A stretch of DNA of 37,590 bases, taken from contig CAMNIN010000039.1 of NCBI GenBank assembly GCA_946540735.1, forward strand, positions 1 through 37,590, given 5' to 3'. Both the position numbers and the translations under genes were made by a program. The notes under the pieces were generated by a model that made no database searches, was not told where the DNA came from, and saw only the letters and a program-made list of their open reading frames with translations. The stretch is from an uncultured Prevotellaceae bacterium (GTDB taxonomy: Bacteria > Bacteroidota > Bacteroidia > Bacteroidales > Bacteroidaceae). The number at the start of each line of letters is the position of its first letter. The first letter of the stretch is position 1. Below, piece after piece: positions 6,353-14,645 of the stretch.

Positions 6353-9268
6353 ATGATAATACGATTAGCCACGATCATCCTCATAGTTCTCGCGACGCTG
6401 CGGCCAGGCACCCTGGCAGCCACGGACCTTTCCACCCCTGTCGGCCGTGTCGATTCGCTGCTGTCGGAATACGATAAAGCCCGGAAAGCCGGCAAGGCAG
6501 CATTAGCCCGGGAAATTCTGTCGTTATGCCTGGCCGACGACCAGCTATTTCATCTCGACCGCCAGCCCGACAGGGACATGCCGCCCGACACACTCAATCT
6601 CCTTGTGTGGATGGCCGCTGAACGCTACTACTACAACAACAGCTATTTCAAGGAGAGCCTTTCGCTGATCGACAAGGCACTGCCCTTGTCGTCAGGCAAC
6701 AATCCCGAATACCGTGCCACCCTGCTCTGCGACCGTGGTTACTGCCTCTTCAAGACCAGCCGCAACAAGGAGGCCTCCGACACCGAACTGGAAGCCGAGC
6801 GTTTCAGCAAGCGTCATGGTCTGCTGCTGCCCCTTGCCCGCTCCTACAACTACCTGGCCATCATCAACCTCTCGCTGGGATGCCTCGACGAGGCGAAGCA
6901 CTTTGTGCAGAAAGCGATCGACACCGACCGCCAGACCGGGTCGAACCAGAACACGCACAACTACCTCGGCATCGCCTGCGAGGTGTATAACGTGGCGAAG
7001 CAGCCCGACATCGCCATCCGCTACGGTCATCAGGCCGTGGAATCCGCCCGTGCCATCGGCTATGATGCCGGCGTGGTCAATCACCTTTCCCAGCTGAGCT
7101 ATGCCTACAACCGCAAAGGAAATCTCCAGCAGGCGCTGGCCATGTCGCAGGAGGCCGTGCGCACCGTGGAGAAGATGGAGGTGGTGGACCGCAACCTACT
7201 GGCCATCAGTCTGGAATATGTGGCATTCAACCTGCTCGACATGAAGCGCGGCAGTGAGGCCGTGCCCTACATCCGGCGCGCCATAGCCCTGCAGGAGGAG
7301 CTGGGCAACTACCGTTCGGTATGCTACGACCACCTGTCGCTGGCCGAGGCCCTGGAAGCGGAATCGCCACATGAGTCAAACAAGGCCATGCACCGCTATG
7401 CCGTGATGCTCGACTCGCTCCATCATGCTGAGATGCACGAGGCCCTCAGCAATGCCAACGCCGCTCTCCACAACGACGAACTGCAGGAGGCCAATGAGGA
7501 GAACCTGCGCCGCGAACGTGTGATGATCATCATCGCCGTGGCCGGTGTTCTGCTTCTGTCGGGAGTCATTGCCGTCCTGGCCTACATCGGCCGGCAGCGC
7601 AAGTTCACCCAGCAAGCCACCGCGCAGCTTCAGGCCGACCGCGAGGCCTTTTACACCAATGTCACCCACGAGGTTCGCACTCCTCTCACCGTCATCCTTG
7701 GATTGGTGCAGCAGTTGCGAGCCGCCGAGAAGGATGCCGCTAAGCGAGACACCATCGCCATCATCGAGCGCAACGGTCAGTCGCTGCTCACCCTTGTCAA
7801 CCAGTTGCTCGACATCTCCAAGTTGGCTTCCGACAACAGCCAGTTCTCCTGGCAGGAAGGCGATGTGGCTGCTTACGTGGAGATGGTCGGTGAGCGTTAC
7901 CGTCCTTTGGCTGCGATGAGCGGCGTCGATCTGGTCTACCAAGGTCCGTCTTGCCCCGTCCACACCTTTTTCGTCGCCGACGCCATGCAGAAGATGGTGG
8001 GCAACCTCCTCTCCAACGCCATCAAGTTCACTCCTCAAGGCGGCAGGGTCACTGTAAGCGTCAGTCCTGAAGCGAAGAAATACCTTGTGAGCGTCAGTGA
8101 TACCGGTGTCGGCATCCCGCCCGAGGACATTGCCCACCTGTTTGAGCCCTTTTACCAGGGAGCCCACCACAACCGCACCGGCACCGGCGTGGGCTTATCA
8201 CTCGTCAGCCAGCTGGCCAAGGCCCTGGACGGCGAAGTGGAAGTGAGCAGCACGCCCGGCGAGAAGACCGTGTTCACCATCCATCTGCCCCTCAAGGAGC
8301 ATTTGTCTGCCGGCGACCGTCTTATCACCGCCCCCGGCCGTCCTGACGTGCAGCTCCCCTTCAGTCAGGTTCCGGTTCAGGCCGACAAGCAATCAGAGCA
8401 AGTCGCATTGGATTCTTCGGCCGACGAAGGTCGGACACGGATACTCGTGGTGGAGGACAATGCCGACGTGTCGGCCTTCATCGGCAGTGTACTCCGTGAG
8501 AACTATGCAGTGGCCTATGCCTCGGACGGTGCGGAGGGCGAGCGGAAAGCCACCGAGTGGATGCCCGACCTCATTGTCACCGACGTGATGATGCCCGAAG
8601 TAGACGGCCTGCAACTGTGCCGTCGTCTCCGTTCTTCGGAGAAGACCAATCACATCCCCATCATCATCATCACCGCCCGCACCGCCGACAGCGACCGCCT
8701 GAGCGGTTTTGAGGCAGGCGCCGAGGCCTACCTCAGCAAACCCTTCCTTGCAGAGGAGCTCCTGCTCCGCATCTCAAAGCTCCTGGAGCAGCGCCGCCTT
8801 CTCCAGCAGAAGTTCCAGCGGTCATTGGCCGTAAGCACAGAGAAAGCGCAAGACCCGCCGTCCGCCCCCGAGCCTGTCGCTCCGTCGGCCACCATCTATG
8901 AGCGCAACCTTTCCGAGGCCAACAGCGGTTTCCTTCGCAAGGTCGACGAGGCGATCTATCGCCTGATGCCAGAAGGCAAGCTCGACGTTCAGGATGTGGC
9001 CGCCGCCGTATTCCTGAGCCGTTCGCAATTCGGCCGTAAGTTGCGTGCCGTGATGGATATGTCGCCTTCTGACTATATCAACGATGTGCGGTTGAACGAG
9101 GTGAAGCGTCTGCTGCATTCCCAGCCCCCGTTGCCGCTGCTTGAGATCGCATTGCGCACTGGTTTTAGCGACCATTCCCATCTCTCTCATGCCTTCCGCC
9201 GCAAGTTTGGCGTGTCCCCCACCCAGTATATACGTCAGGACGAAACCGGTAGTTTATCTCCCACTTGA
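6353..9268 (+). CDS. hybrid two-component system regulator (TPR sensor, HisKA, HATPase, REC, AraC)
   Basis: This is a 971-aa one-protein signalling system. ATG 6353 is chosen because it starts a clean signal sequence (MIIRLATIILIVLATL); the frame is open upstream only to a TTG. The order is: signal peptide; TPR-like helical repeats over about residues 30-370, presumably periplasmic; a membrane segment near 390-412; HisKA with phospho-His in THEVRTPL near 438; HATPase with NAIKFTP near 550 and GTGVGLS near 610; a receiver with VVEDNADV near 693, phospho-Asp in TDVMMPEVDG near 743 and Lys in LSKPF near 793; and a C-terminal AraC HTH near 866-962. All catalytic residues are present. Most HTCS proteins sense through beta-propellers; this one has TPRs, so the ligand is unclear. 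The repeats at 6049-6107 suggest autoactivation. Confidence 0.96.
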   Translation: MIIRLATIILIVLATLRPGTLAATDLSTPVGRVDSLLSEYDKARKAGKAALAREILSLCLADDQLFHLDRQPDRDMPPDTLNLLVWMAAERYYYNNSYFKESLSLIDKALPLSSGNNPEYRATLLCDRGYCLFKTSRNKEASDTELEAERFSKRHGLLLPLARSYNYLAIINLSLGCLDEAKHFVQKAIDTDRQTGSNQNTHNYLGIACEVYNVAKQPDIAIRYGHQAVESARAIGYDAGVVNHLSQLSYAYNRKGNLQQALAMSQEAVRTVEKMEVVDRNLLAISLEYVAFNLLDMKRGSEAVPYIRRAIALQEELGNYRSVCYDHLSLAEALEAESPHESNKAMHRYAVMLDSLHHAEMHEALSNANAALHNDELQEANEENLRRERVMIIIAVAGVLLLSGVIAVLAYIGRQRKFTQQATAQLQADREAFYTNVTHEVRTPLTVILGLVQQLRAAEKDAAKRDTIAIIERNGQSLLTLVNQLLDISKLASDNSQFSWQEGDVAAYVEMVGERYRPLAAMSGVDLVYQGPSCPVHTFFVADAMQKMVGNLLSNAIKFTPQGGRVTVSVSPEAKKYLVSVSDTGVGIPPEDIAHLFEPFYQGAHHNRTGTGVGLSLVSQLAKALDGEVEVSSTPGEKTVFTIHLPLKEHLSAGDRLITAPGRPDVQLPFSQVPVQADKQSEQVALDSSADEGRTRILVVEDNADVSAFIGSVLRENYAVAYASDGAEGERKATEWMPDLIVTDVMMPEVDGLQLCRRLRSSEKTNHIPIIIITARTADSDRLSGFEAGAEAYLSKPFLAEELLLRISKLLEQRRLLQQKFQRSLAVSTEKAQDPPSAPEPVAPSATIYERNLSEANSGFLRKVDEAIYRLMPEGKLDVQDVAAAVFLSRSQFGRKLRAVMDMSPSDYINDVRLNEVKRLLHSQPPLPLLEIALRTGFSDHSHLSHAFRRKFGVSPTQYIRQDETGSLSPT

Positions 9269-9295
9269 TCAGGAAATACCGTCCCAGCCCATCAT

Positions 9296-9327
9296 TTTGC
9301 GTCATGGTGTCAAATGAATGACGCAAA
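9296..9327. promoter_or_regulatory. perfect 10-bp inverted repeat upstream of the araC-like gene
   Basis: TTTGCGTCAT (9296-9305) and ATGACGCAAA (9318-9327) pair perfectly around a 12-nt spacer. It lies 28 bp after the HTCS stop and 29 bp before a -7-like box. It may be the HTCS terminator or an operator of the next gene. No T-tract follows, which favours the operator reading slightly. Confidence 0.5.
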
Positions 9328-9355
9328 TATACAAACACGCGAGCCACAGGTTTCG

Positions 9356-9363
9356 TAATTTTG
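9356..9363 (+). promoter_or_regulatory. -7-like box before the small araC gene
   Basis: TAATTTTG fits TAnnTTTG and lies 23 bp before the ATG at 9386. No TTTG at the -33 distance is visible, so a helper factor may be needed. Confidence 0.45.
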
Positions 9364-9385
9364 TGGTTGAATAAGAACAACAGTC

Positions 9386-9757
9386 ATGAGTGTAAGAACC
9401 TACAGTGACAGACGACTGCTCGAAATGCTGTCAGAAGCCCTCCATGCAAGCATGCAACGAGGTAAAGTTGACATCAAGACTCTGGCCACCCAGATGGCCA
9501 TGAGCACATGTCAGCTCAACCGTCGTGTGAAGGAGGCAACCGGCCAGACCACGTCGGACTATGTCATGGGCGTGCGTCTCGCTGAGGCCAAGCAATTGTT
9601 GGCAGAGTTTCCTGAAATCACCATTTTCGAGACAGCCCAGCACTGCGGTTTTGCCGACACTGCCCATTTCAGCCATGCCTTCAAGCGCAAGGAGGGACTA
9701 TCCCCATCGGAGTACATATACCGTCTCCAGAGCCACGACACCACCCTGGAAGAGTGA
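9386..9757 (+). CDS. stand-alone AraC-type DNA-binding protein
   Basis: This is a 123-aa protein made almost only of an AraC/XylS double HTH, with no ligand-binding domain. The first HTH is near residues 30-55 (IKTLATQMAMSTCQLNRRV); the second is near 80-115 (FETAQHCGFADTAHFSHAFK), followed by the family signature GLSPSEYI. Its second recognition region (HFSHAF) nearly matches that of the preceding HTCS (HLSHAF), so the two may read related half-sites. It sits between the HTCS gene and the exported-protein block, with its own -7-like box. A role as co-regulator or competitor of the HTCS is inference from position and similarity. ATG 9386 is the only sensible start. Confidence 0.9.
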   Translation: MSVRTYSDRRLLEMLSEALHASMQRGKVDIKTLATQMAMSTCQLNRRVKEATGQTTSDYVMGVRLAEAKQLLAEFPEITIFETAQHCGFADTAHFSHAFKRKEGLSPSEYIYRLQSHDTTLEE

Positions 9758-9782
9758 CTTGTCGCTTTCTTTTTAACATGTA

Positions 9783-9820
9783 TGCATCTGATAGACAACA
9801 ATGTGCTTTAGTTAGACAAA
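9783..9820 (+). repeat. two 17-bp direct repeats at 21-bp pitch upstream of the exported-protein block
   Basis: TGCATCTGATAGACAAC (9783) and TGCTTTAGTTAGACAAA (9804) match the three copies before the HTCS gene. They have the same 21-bp pitch and the same 37-bp distance from the start of the last copy to the -7 box. Probable binding sites of the HTCS AraC domain, possibly also of the stand-alone AraC protein. Confidence 0.8.
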
Positions 9821-9825
9821 GTACT

Positions 9826-9848
9826 TTTGTAAATTAATCTTAATTTTG
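9826..9848 (+). promoter_or_regulatory. promoter of the exported-protein block
   Basis: TAATTTTG at 9841-9848 fits the -7 box. A TTTG at 9826-9829 is only 11 bp before it, the same unusual spacing as in the HTCS promoter. The second direct repeat occupies the true -33 region. No other good -7 box was seen in the gaps between the following genes. Confidence 0.6.
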
Positions 9849-9935
9849 CATATTGAGATATGTTATCCGCCGGGAAAAGTTGCCTGGCCTTGGACGTGAA
9901 CCTAATCATTGAACCCCAACCTTACAAGAAAAACC

Positions 9936-11654
9936 ATGCGGACATACACCCTTCTCCTGACCATTCTCATCTCAGCCCTTTCGGCTGTGGCCCAGCCCTG
10001 GCCGCCCCTTGATGAGCACAAATACAATGACGAGACCATTGTCTATGTCCGCCTGTCTACCGGCGACACCAGTGCCGACAACGCCCCTGCCCGCTACTGC
10101 GTAGGCGCTTTCATCGATGGCGAGTGCCGTGGCACAGCCGATGCCACTTTGGGTGATGACGGCACATATCTCTACGTGGTGCGTGTGCATGGCGACCGTG
10201 ACGATGACCGGGGCAAGTCCATCGTCTTCATGGTTTACGACCGTCAGGTCAACTACGATTTCGAAGCCACACCTTCCCGGCCGGTTTCGTTCACGGGTGA
10301 GAGCGAGGGAGAGCCGTCAGACTGCATCGTGCTCCGTTTTGTCGGCCGATTTGTCCCACTGCAGGGATTCACGGTCAGCGCCGCCACCCTCTGCGCCGGT
10401 GAGACGAGTCAGCTGCAGCTGACTCCTATCCCGTCAGATGCCACGTTCCGTCCGCAGTTGTTGTCGCTGCAATTCTCTTGCTTCCCCTCGCATTGGACGG
10501 CAGCCGATTGTTCGCTATCCTCCGCCGATCCCCTTGTTTTCAGTATCACGCCCCACGTACCCGGAGCGTTGACCGTCAAGCTCAATGACGGCCTGATTCC
10601 CCTCTACGATGCGTCGGGCAATGCTGTCGCCACCTTGCCTGTGGCCGCTCCCGTCCGCCTTGCCGCTGGATGGCAATGGTTGACCAATGCCTACGGCGAT
10701 GTTACCACAGAGGAAGGCTTCCGTCAAGTCTATGGAGGTGATGACCTCATCGAGATCCGCACCCATGAGAACCTGCTTTACAATGATTACGAGTGGGGCT
10801 ATTTCGGCACGCTCCTCGACGTGGGACTTCCTCAGGGCACAGCCTACAAGGTGCGTATGGCCAAGGGACCCTATCTGGGTCGCCTGTGGAATGGACATTA
10901 TCAGCGGGGCACGACCTTCTTGGTGGAAAGCGGGTGGTCGTGGATTCCTTCACCTTATTATTATAATAGGTTGTTCACCACCGCCTTCCCCGAGAACGAG
11001 GCGTTGCCTCCAGGGTTTACCATCATCTCCAAGGAAGGAGGTCAAATAGAATGGGACGGCACGGCATGGATAGGTGACCTCCCCGCATTGATGGCCGGCC
11101 AGAGTTTCCACTGCTACAATCCCTCCGACCAGGCCTTCACCCTCACCTATGCCGATGAGTTTGTCATGGCGCAGGGTCATGAGGCCACAGTGCCAGCACC
11201 CGTCGGTCCATGGGAATTTGATGCCAGTGGATTCAGCGACAACATGACCCTTGTGGCCACTGTTGCAGGGCTCGACAATCCCGGTGACTATGTCATCGGT
11301 GCTTTTGTGGGCAATGAGTGCCGTGGAGAGGGCCATTGGGCCGCCGGCCGTTTCTTCATCACCGCCCATGTGGCTGGTTTTGAGCAAGTCAGTCTGCGTC
11401 TCTGCCATTTGCCCACCGGCTATGAATACGACATCGATGAGTCGTTTGACGTTCAACCTCATCTCGGCTCCGTGAATCATCCCGTAGCACTCCACTCCTC
11501 GGAGTACACCACGGGCATCTCATCCACAGAGAGCGGCGGGCGGCAGGCCATCGAGTCCTACGACCTCATGGGCCGCCGCGTCGGCGATTCCCACCGCGGT
11601 CTCACCATCATCCGTTCCGCCAGTGCCTCTAAAAAAGTCATCATCAAGCAATAA
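9936..11654 (+). CDS. secreted modular protein with type IX-like C-terminal tail
   Basis: This is a 572-aa exported protein. ATG 9936 starts the signal peptide MRTYTLLLTILISALSAVAQ; the TTG at 9909 only adds nine residues. A module with VGAFIDGECRG occurs near residues 40-130 and again near 430-520 (IGAFVGNECRG), so the protein carries two copies. Between them lies a region with GWQWLTNAYG, a Trp/Gly-rich stretch and IEWDGTAWIGDLPALMAGQ. It ends YDLMGRRV...RGLTIIR...KKVIIKQ, like the short type IX secretion tails of Prevotella-type proteins. It is the paralogue of the next gene. First gene after the repeat-controlled promoter. No enzymatic motif is recognised; a surface or binding role is inference. 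Confidence 0.85.
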   Translation: MRTYTLLLTILISALSAVAQPWPPLDEHKYNDETIVYVRLSTGDTSADNAPARYCVGAFIDGECRGTADATLGDDGTYLYVVRVHGDRDDDRGKSIVFMVYDRQVNYDFEATPSRPVSFTGESEGEPSDCIVLRFVGRFVPLQGFTVSAATLCAGETSQLQLTPIPSDATFRPQLLSLQFSCFPSHWTAADCSLSSADPLVFSITPHVPGALTVKLNDGLIPLYDASGNAVATLPVAAPVRLAAGWQWLTNAYGDVTTEEGFRQVYGGDDLIEIRTHENLLYNDYEWGYFGTLLDVGLPQGTAYKVRMAKGPYLGRLWNGHYQRGTTFLVESGWSWIPSPYYYNRLFTTAFPENEALPPGFTIISKEGGQIEWDGTAWIGDLPALMAGQSFHCYNPSDQAFTLTYADEFVMAQGHEATVPAPVGPWEFDASGFSDNMTLVATVAGLDNPGDYVIGAFVGNECRGEGHWAAGRFFITAHVAGFEQVSLRLCHLPTGYEYDIDESFDVQPHLGSVNHPVALHSSEYTTGISSTESGGRQAIESYDLMGRRVGDSHRGLTIIRSASASKKVIIKQ

Positions 11655-11668
11655 CCCCAATCATATCA

Positions 11669-11696
11669 TTTTCAATATTCAATTTTCAATATTCAA
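11669..11696. repeat. tandem 14-bp duplication
   Basis: TTTTCAATATTCAA occurs twice, back to back, at 11669-11682 and 11683-11696 in the 63-bp gap between the two paralogous genes. Similar AT-rich strings are common in Bacteroidales spacers. No promoter box is visible beside it. Confidence 0.7.
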
Positions 11697-11717
11697 TAAT
11701 AAATAAATCCTACACTT

Positions 11718-14570
11718 ATGAAAAAACTGTTTTCACTACTGTCTTTCCTGCTCATAGCGGCAGGAGCGTGGGCCGACTATTACACCCCATCGTCGGCCTA
11801 CACACAGGGCGATGCCGTCATTTACGCCACCGTGGCCACCAACGAGCCGGGAGCCGATGCCTTCTCCTATGAGGTGGGCGCCTTCGTCGATGGCGTGTGT
11901 ATCGGCAATGCCAAGCCGATGGAAGACAAGCCCATCTATGTCATCCGCGCGCGCGGCAATGAGGACATCGTGGGCAAGACCATCGAGTTCCGTGCCTACA
12001 ACCCGTCCAAGGGAACGGAGTACTCTCTCACGCCAAGCCAGAACATCACCTTCCAGCTCACAGGCACCTACGGCTATCCCTCGCAGCTGGTGACCCTCAC
12101 CCTCAAGGCACCGACCAACTATGAGCTCGCTGATATTGAATTGGAGGTTGGCGAGGAGGTCAATCTGCTCGATTACCTCACCATGACACCATCCGATGCC
12201 ACCTTCCCGCTCAATGCAACATGGAATTATGCGTCGTATAGTTCTGGTGGCAATGTCACTATTGAAGGTAATATTATGAAAGGTTTGGCACCTGATCGAG
12301 GTCAATTATATCTCTATATTGGAACCCAAGATTTTTACACTTGTGAGTATCAAGTTGTTAAGCGTGCCACTGCCATCAACATTCTAACTGAGGAATTCCA
12401 AGTGAATAAAGGTCAGTCTGACAAGCTTACGCGTTTCTTGGGCAACACTTGGGATGCTGCACAAGCATACGAACTTACACCTTCCGATGCCACAGACGAG
12501 GTATATTGGGAACTGAAAAATGATGGCGTCATCGAGACATCAGAACAAGAAGTGGAAATTCCAGGTGGAGTGACAACGGAAATCACCTATAACCCCGTCA
12601 AGGGCGGAACCACCCAAGTCCGTCCTTACTTTATCAACAAGAGTGGAACAAAGGTCTATCCCGCCAACAACAAGTGGATCACCATTAAGGTAAATGTTCC
12701 TGTGGAAAGCATTTCTTTCAACTTCACTGAAGGCTATATCAATGCAAACGTGGGTGACGACATTTACCAACGGCTTATAGACCATCTGGTATTCAACCCG
12801 TCGGATGCCACCAACCAGAACGTCACCTTCTCCACCACCTCCACCGACAAACTCACCATCAACGGTACGTCGGCAGTGGTCAAGGCAAAAGGCTCCGGAA
12901 CTATTAAGGTCACAACGGCCGATGGAGGCAAGACAGCTAATCTTCAATTCTACTTCTACGATCCCCTCAAGGAGGTGACATTCTCACAGAATCCGCTCAG
13001 CATCGATAGAGAGACCACGATAGATGAAGCCGAAGCGATAATCGGAAATAATATTATAGGTGATCCTGAGCGTGTTCAGGTAGGAAAGATTGACGTTTCG
13101 GGTGTGATCACCGGCATAGGTGATTTTGACCCAGATATGTGGTGGGTGGTCAACCTCACCAGCAACGGGTTGGAGAAAGGCTCTGCCACTGTCACCGTTA
13201 CATGCGGTTGGTATGACTACACCACTGACAATGGAGGTACACTTGTTTGGGGCACCCCGAAGAGTTTCATCGTCAACATCGGCGTGAGTCTGAATGGTAT
13301 GACCATTACCGTAACACCTGATACGAATGACCCCACCAAGGGTGTCATTACTCTCACTCCCGACCCTGCAGATGCCGACATCAACTGGGCCGATTTCCCC
13401 GTCAAGGTTGACTTCGATCGGGATAATAGATGGAACACCATCAAGTTGACTGACAATGGCAATGGAAAGACAAGCTATTCTGCAGAGATGCCTGGCCTCT
13501 ACTCCGTAGCGCCAGTTGGCGGTGCAGACCCCAAATACTTCGAGGTTCCCTACAAATCCGTGCAGGCCAGCGGCTGGCAGTGGTGCAGCAATCCCTACGG
13601 AAGGATTGATAATGAGGGAAACCTTTTCTCTAAAGTCTTCGGCGACGATTTTGCAGAGGCGCGCACCTTCAACGACCTGCTCATCAACGACCCCTCGTGG
13701 GGACTCTTCGGCACGATGCTCAATGGAGGTATCCTTCAGGACGAGATGTACAAGCTGAAGATGAATGGGGCACACACTGGCTTCATCTACGGAGGAGATT
13801 TGGACGATATACTGTTAGAGCAACCCCTGTCAGAAGGCTGGAACTGGATCGGCTCGCCCTTCTTCTTCGACCGCATACTCATAAGAGCCATCTCCACCGG
13901 CTCACTGGTCAAGAACATGGTCATCGCATCCAAGAGCGACGGATCGGCTGAGTGGGACGGCACGAAGTGGGTCGGCGACCTCACGGCCATCAAGAAAGGG
14001 CAGGGCTACCTCGTATATCTGCCCTCAGGCAGTAGGACGCTCGCATTCGAAGATGAGTTCGAATACGATCCCGGCAATGACTCTCCGATAGTAGGCGCAC
14101 CGCACCATACGGCATTCAGCTCTCCATGGCAGTACGACCACACGCAGTTTGCCGACAACATGACCATGGTGGCCACAGTCGAGGGCATCGTCGACACCGA
14201 CCGCTACACCATCGGTGCCTTTGTGGGCGATGAGTGCCGCGGTGAGGGAGAGTTCATCGACGGCCTGGCCTTCATCACCGTGCATGGCAATGTGGGTGAG
14301 CAGGTCACCTTCCGCCTCCACGACAGCTACATGGGTGAATTCTTCGATATCGACCAGAAGGTGACCTCGAAGACCCGCCTCGGCTCGCTCGACGCTCCCG
14401 TGCGTCTCTCCAGCCAGGGCTTCACCGACGGCATCAGCACTGTCCATGTCGACAACGGCATCTCTGGTGAGACCTACGACGCCAACGGACGTCACCTCAA
14501 CGGTCTGCAGCGCGGCATCAACATCATCCGCCAGTCAGACGGCACCGTCCGCAAGGTGATCAAGAAGTAA
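11718..14570 (+). CDS. secreted modular protein with Ig-like domains and type IX-like tail
   Basis: This is a 950-aa exported protein with signal peptide MKKLFSLLSFLLIAAGAWA. Near residues 25-130 is a module with VGAFVDGVCIG, repeated near 830-920 as IGAFVGDECRGEG. Between them are beta-rich segments resembling bacterial Ig-like (Big_2) domains, for example VPVESISFNFTEG to near residue 410. A region beginning GWQWCSNPYG and including AEWDGTKWVGDL matches the preceding gene closely. It ends YDANGRHLNGL...RGINIIRQSDGTVRKVIKK, a type IX-like sorting tail. It lies 63 bp after its paralogue on the same strand, so co-transcription is likely. Compared with the 572-aa paralogue, it has gained several hundred residues of Ig-like sequence. 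The function is unknown. Confidence 0.87.
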   Translation: MKKLFSLLSFLLIAAGAWADYYTPSSAYTQGDAVIYATVATNEPGADAFSYEVGAFVDGVCIGNAKPMEDKPIYVIRARGNEDIVGKTIEFRAYNPSKGTEYSLTPSQNITFQLTGTYGYPSQLVTLTLKAPTNYELADIELEVGEEVNLLDYLTMTPSDATFPLNATWNYASYSSGGNVTIEGNIMKGLAPDRGQLYLYIGTQDFYTCEYQVVKRATAINILTEEFQVNKGQSDKLTRFLGNTWDAAQAYELTPSDATDEVYWELKNDGVIETSEQEVEIPGGVTTEITYNPVKGGTTQVRPYFINKSGTKVYPANNKWITIKVNVPVESISFNFTEGYINANVGDDIYQRLIDHLVFNPSDATNQNVTFSTTSTDKLTINGTSAVVKAKGSGTIKVTTADGGKTANLQFYFYDPLKEVTFSQNPLSIDRETTIDEAEAIIGNNIIGDPERVQVGKIDVSGVITGIGDFDPDMWWVVNLTSNGLEKGSATVTVTCGWYDYTTDNGGTLVWGTPKSFIVNIGVSLNGMTITVTPDTNDPTKGVITLTPDPADADINWADFPVKVDFDRDNRWNTIKLTDNGNGKTSYSAEMPGLYSVAPVGGADPKYFEVPYKSVQASGWQWCSNPYGRIDNEGNLFSKVFGDDFAEARTFNDLLINDPSWGLFGTMLNGGILQDEMYKLKMNGAHTGFIYGGDLDDILLEQPLSEGWNWIGSPFFFDRILIRAISTGSLVKNMVIASKSDGSAEWDGTKWVGDLTAIKKGQGYLVYLPSGSRTLAFEDEFEYDPGNDSPIVGAPHHTAFSSPWQYDHTQFADNMTMVATVEGIVDTDRYTIGAFVGDECRGEGEFIDGLAFITVHGNVGEQVTFRLHDSYMGEFFDIDQKVTSKTRLGSLDAPVRLSSQGFTDGISTVHVDNGISGETYDANGRHLNGLQRGINIIRQSDGTVRKVIKK

Positions 14571-14588
14571 CTATTTTAACCACAATCT

Positions 14589-14619
14589 CCCACCCTCTGT
14601 CGCGTGAGGCGAGGGTGGG
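14589..14619 (+). terminator. GC-rich hairpin between secreted protein and barrel genes
   Basis: CCCACCCTC (14589-14597) and GAGGGTGGG (14611-14619) form a perfect 9-bp stem with a 13-nt loop, followed after three bases by a T5 run. It could be an intrinsic terminator or a partial attenuator inside the operon. No promoter box was seen after it, so some read-through is likely. Confidence 0.5.
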
Positions 14620-14645
14620 GGACTTTTTCCATTAACCCCAACACC

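Noticed and set aside
7376..8170. Minus-strand ORF of 264 codons inside the HTCS gene
   Set aside because: Overlaps catalytic motifs of the HTCS gene in antisense and shows no family resemblance.
14604..14645. GTG start for the barrel gene
   Set aside because: It lies inside the hairpin loop at 14589-14619; ATG 14646 gives a normal signal peptide.
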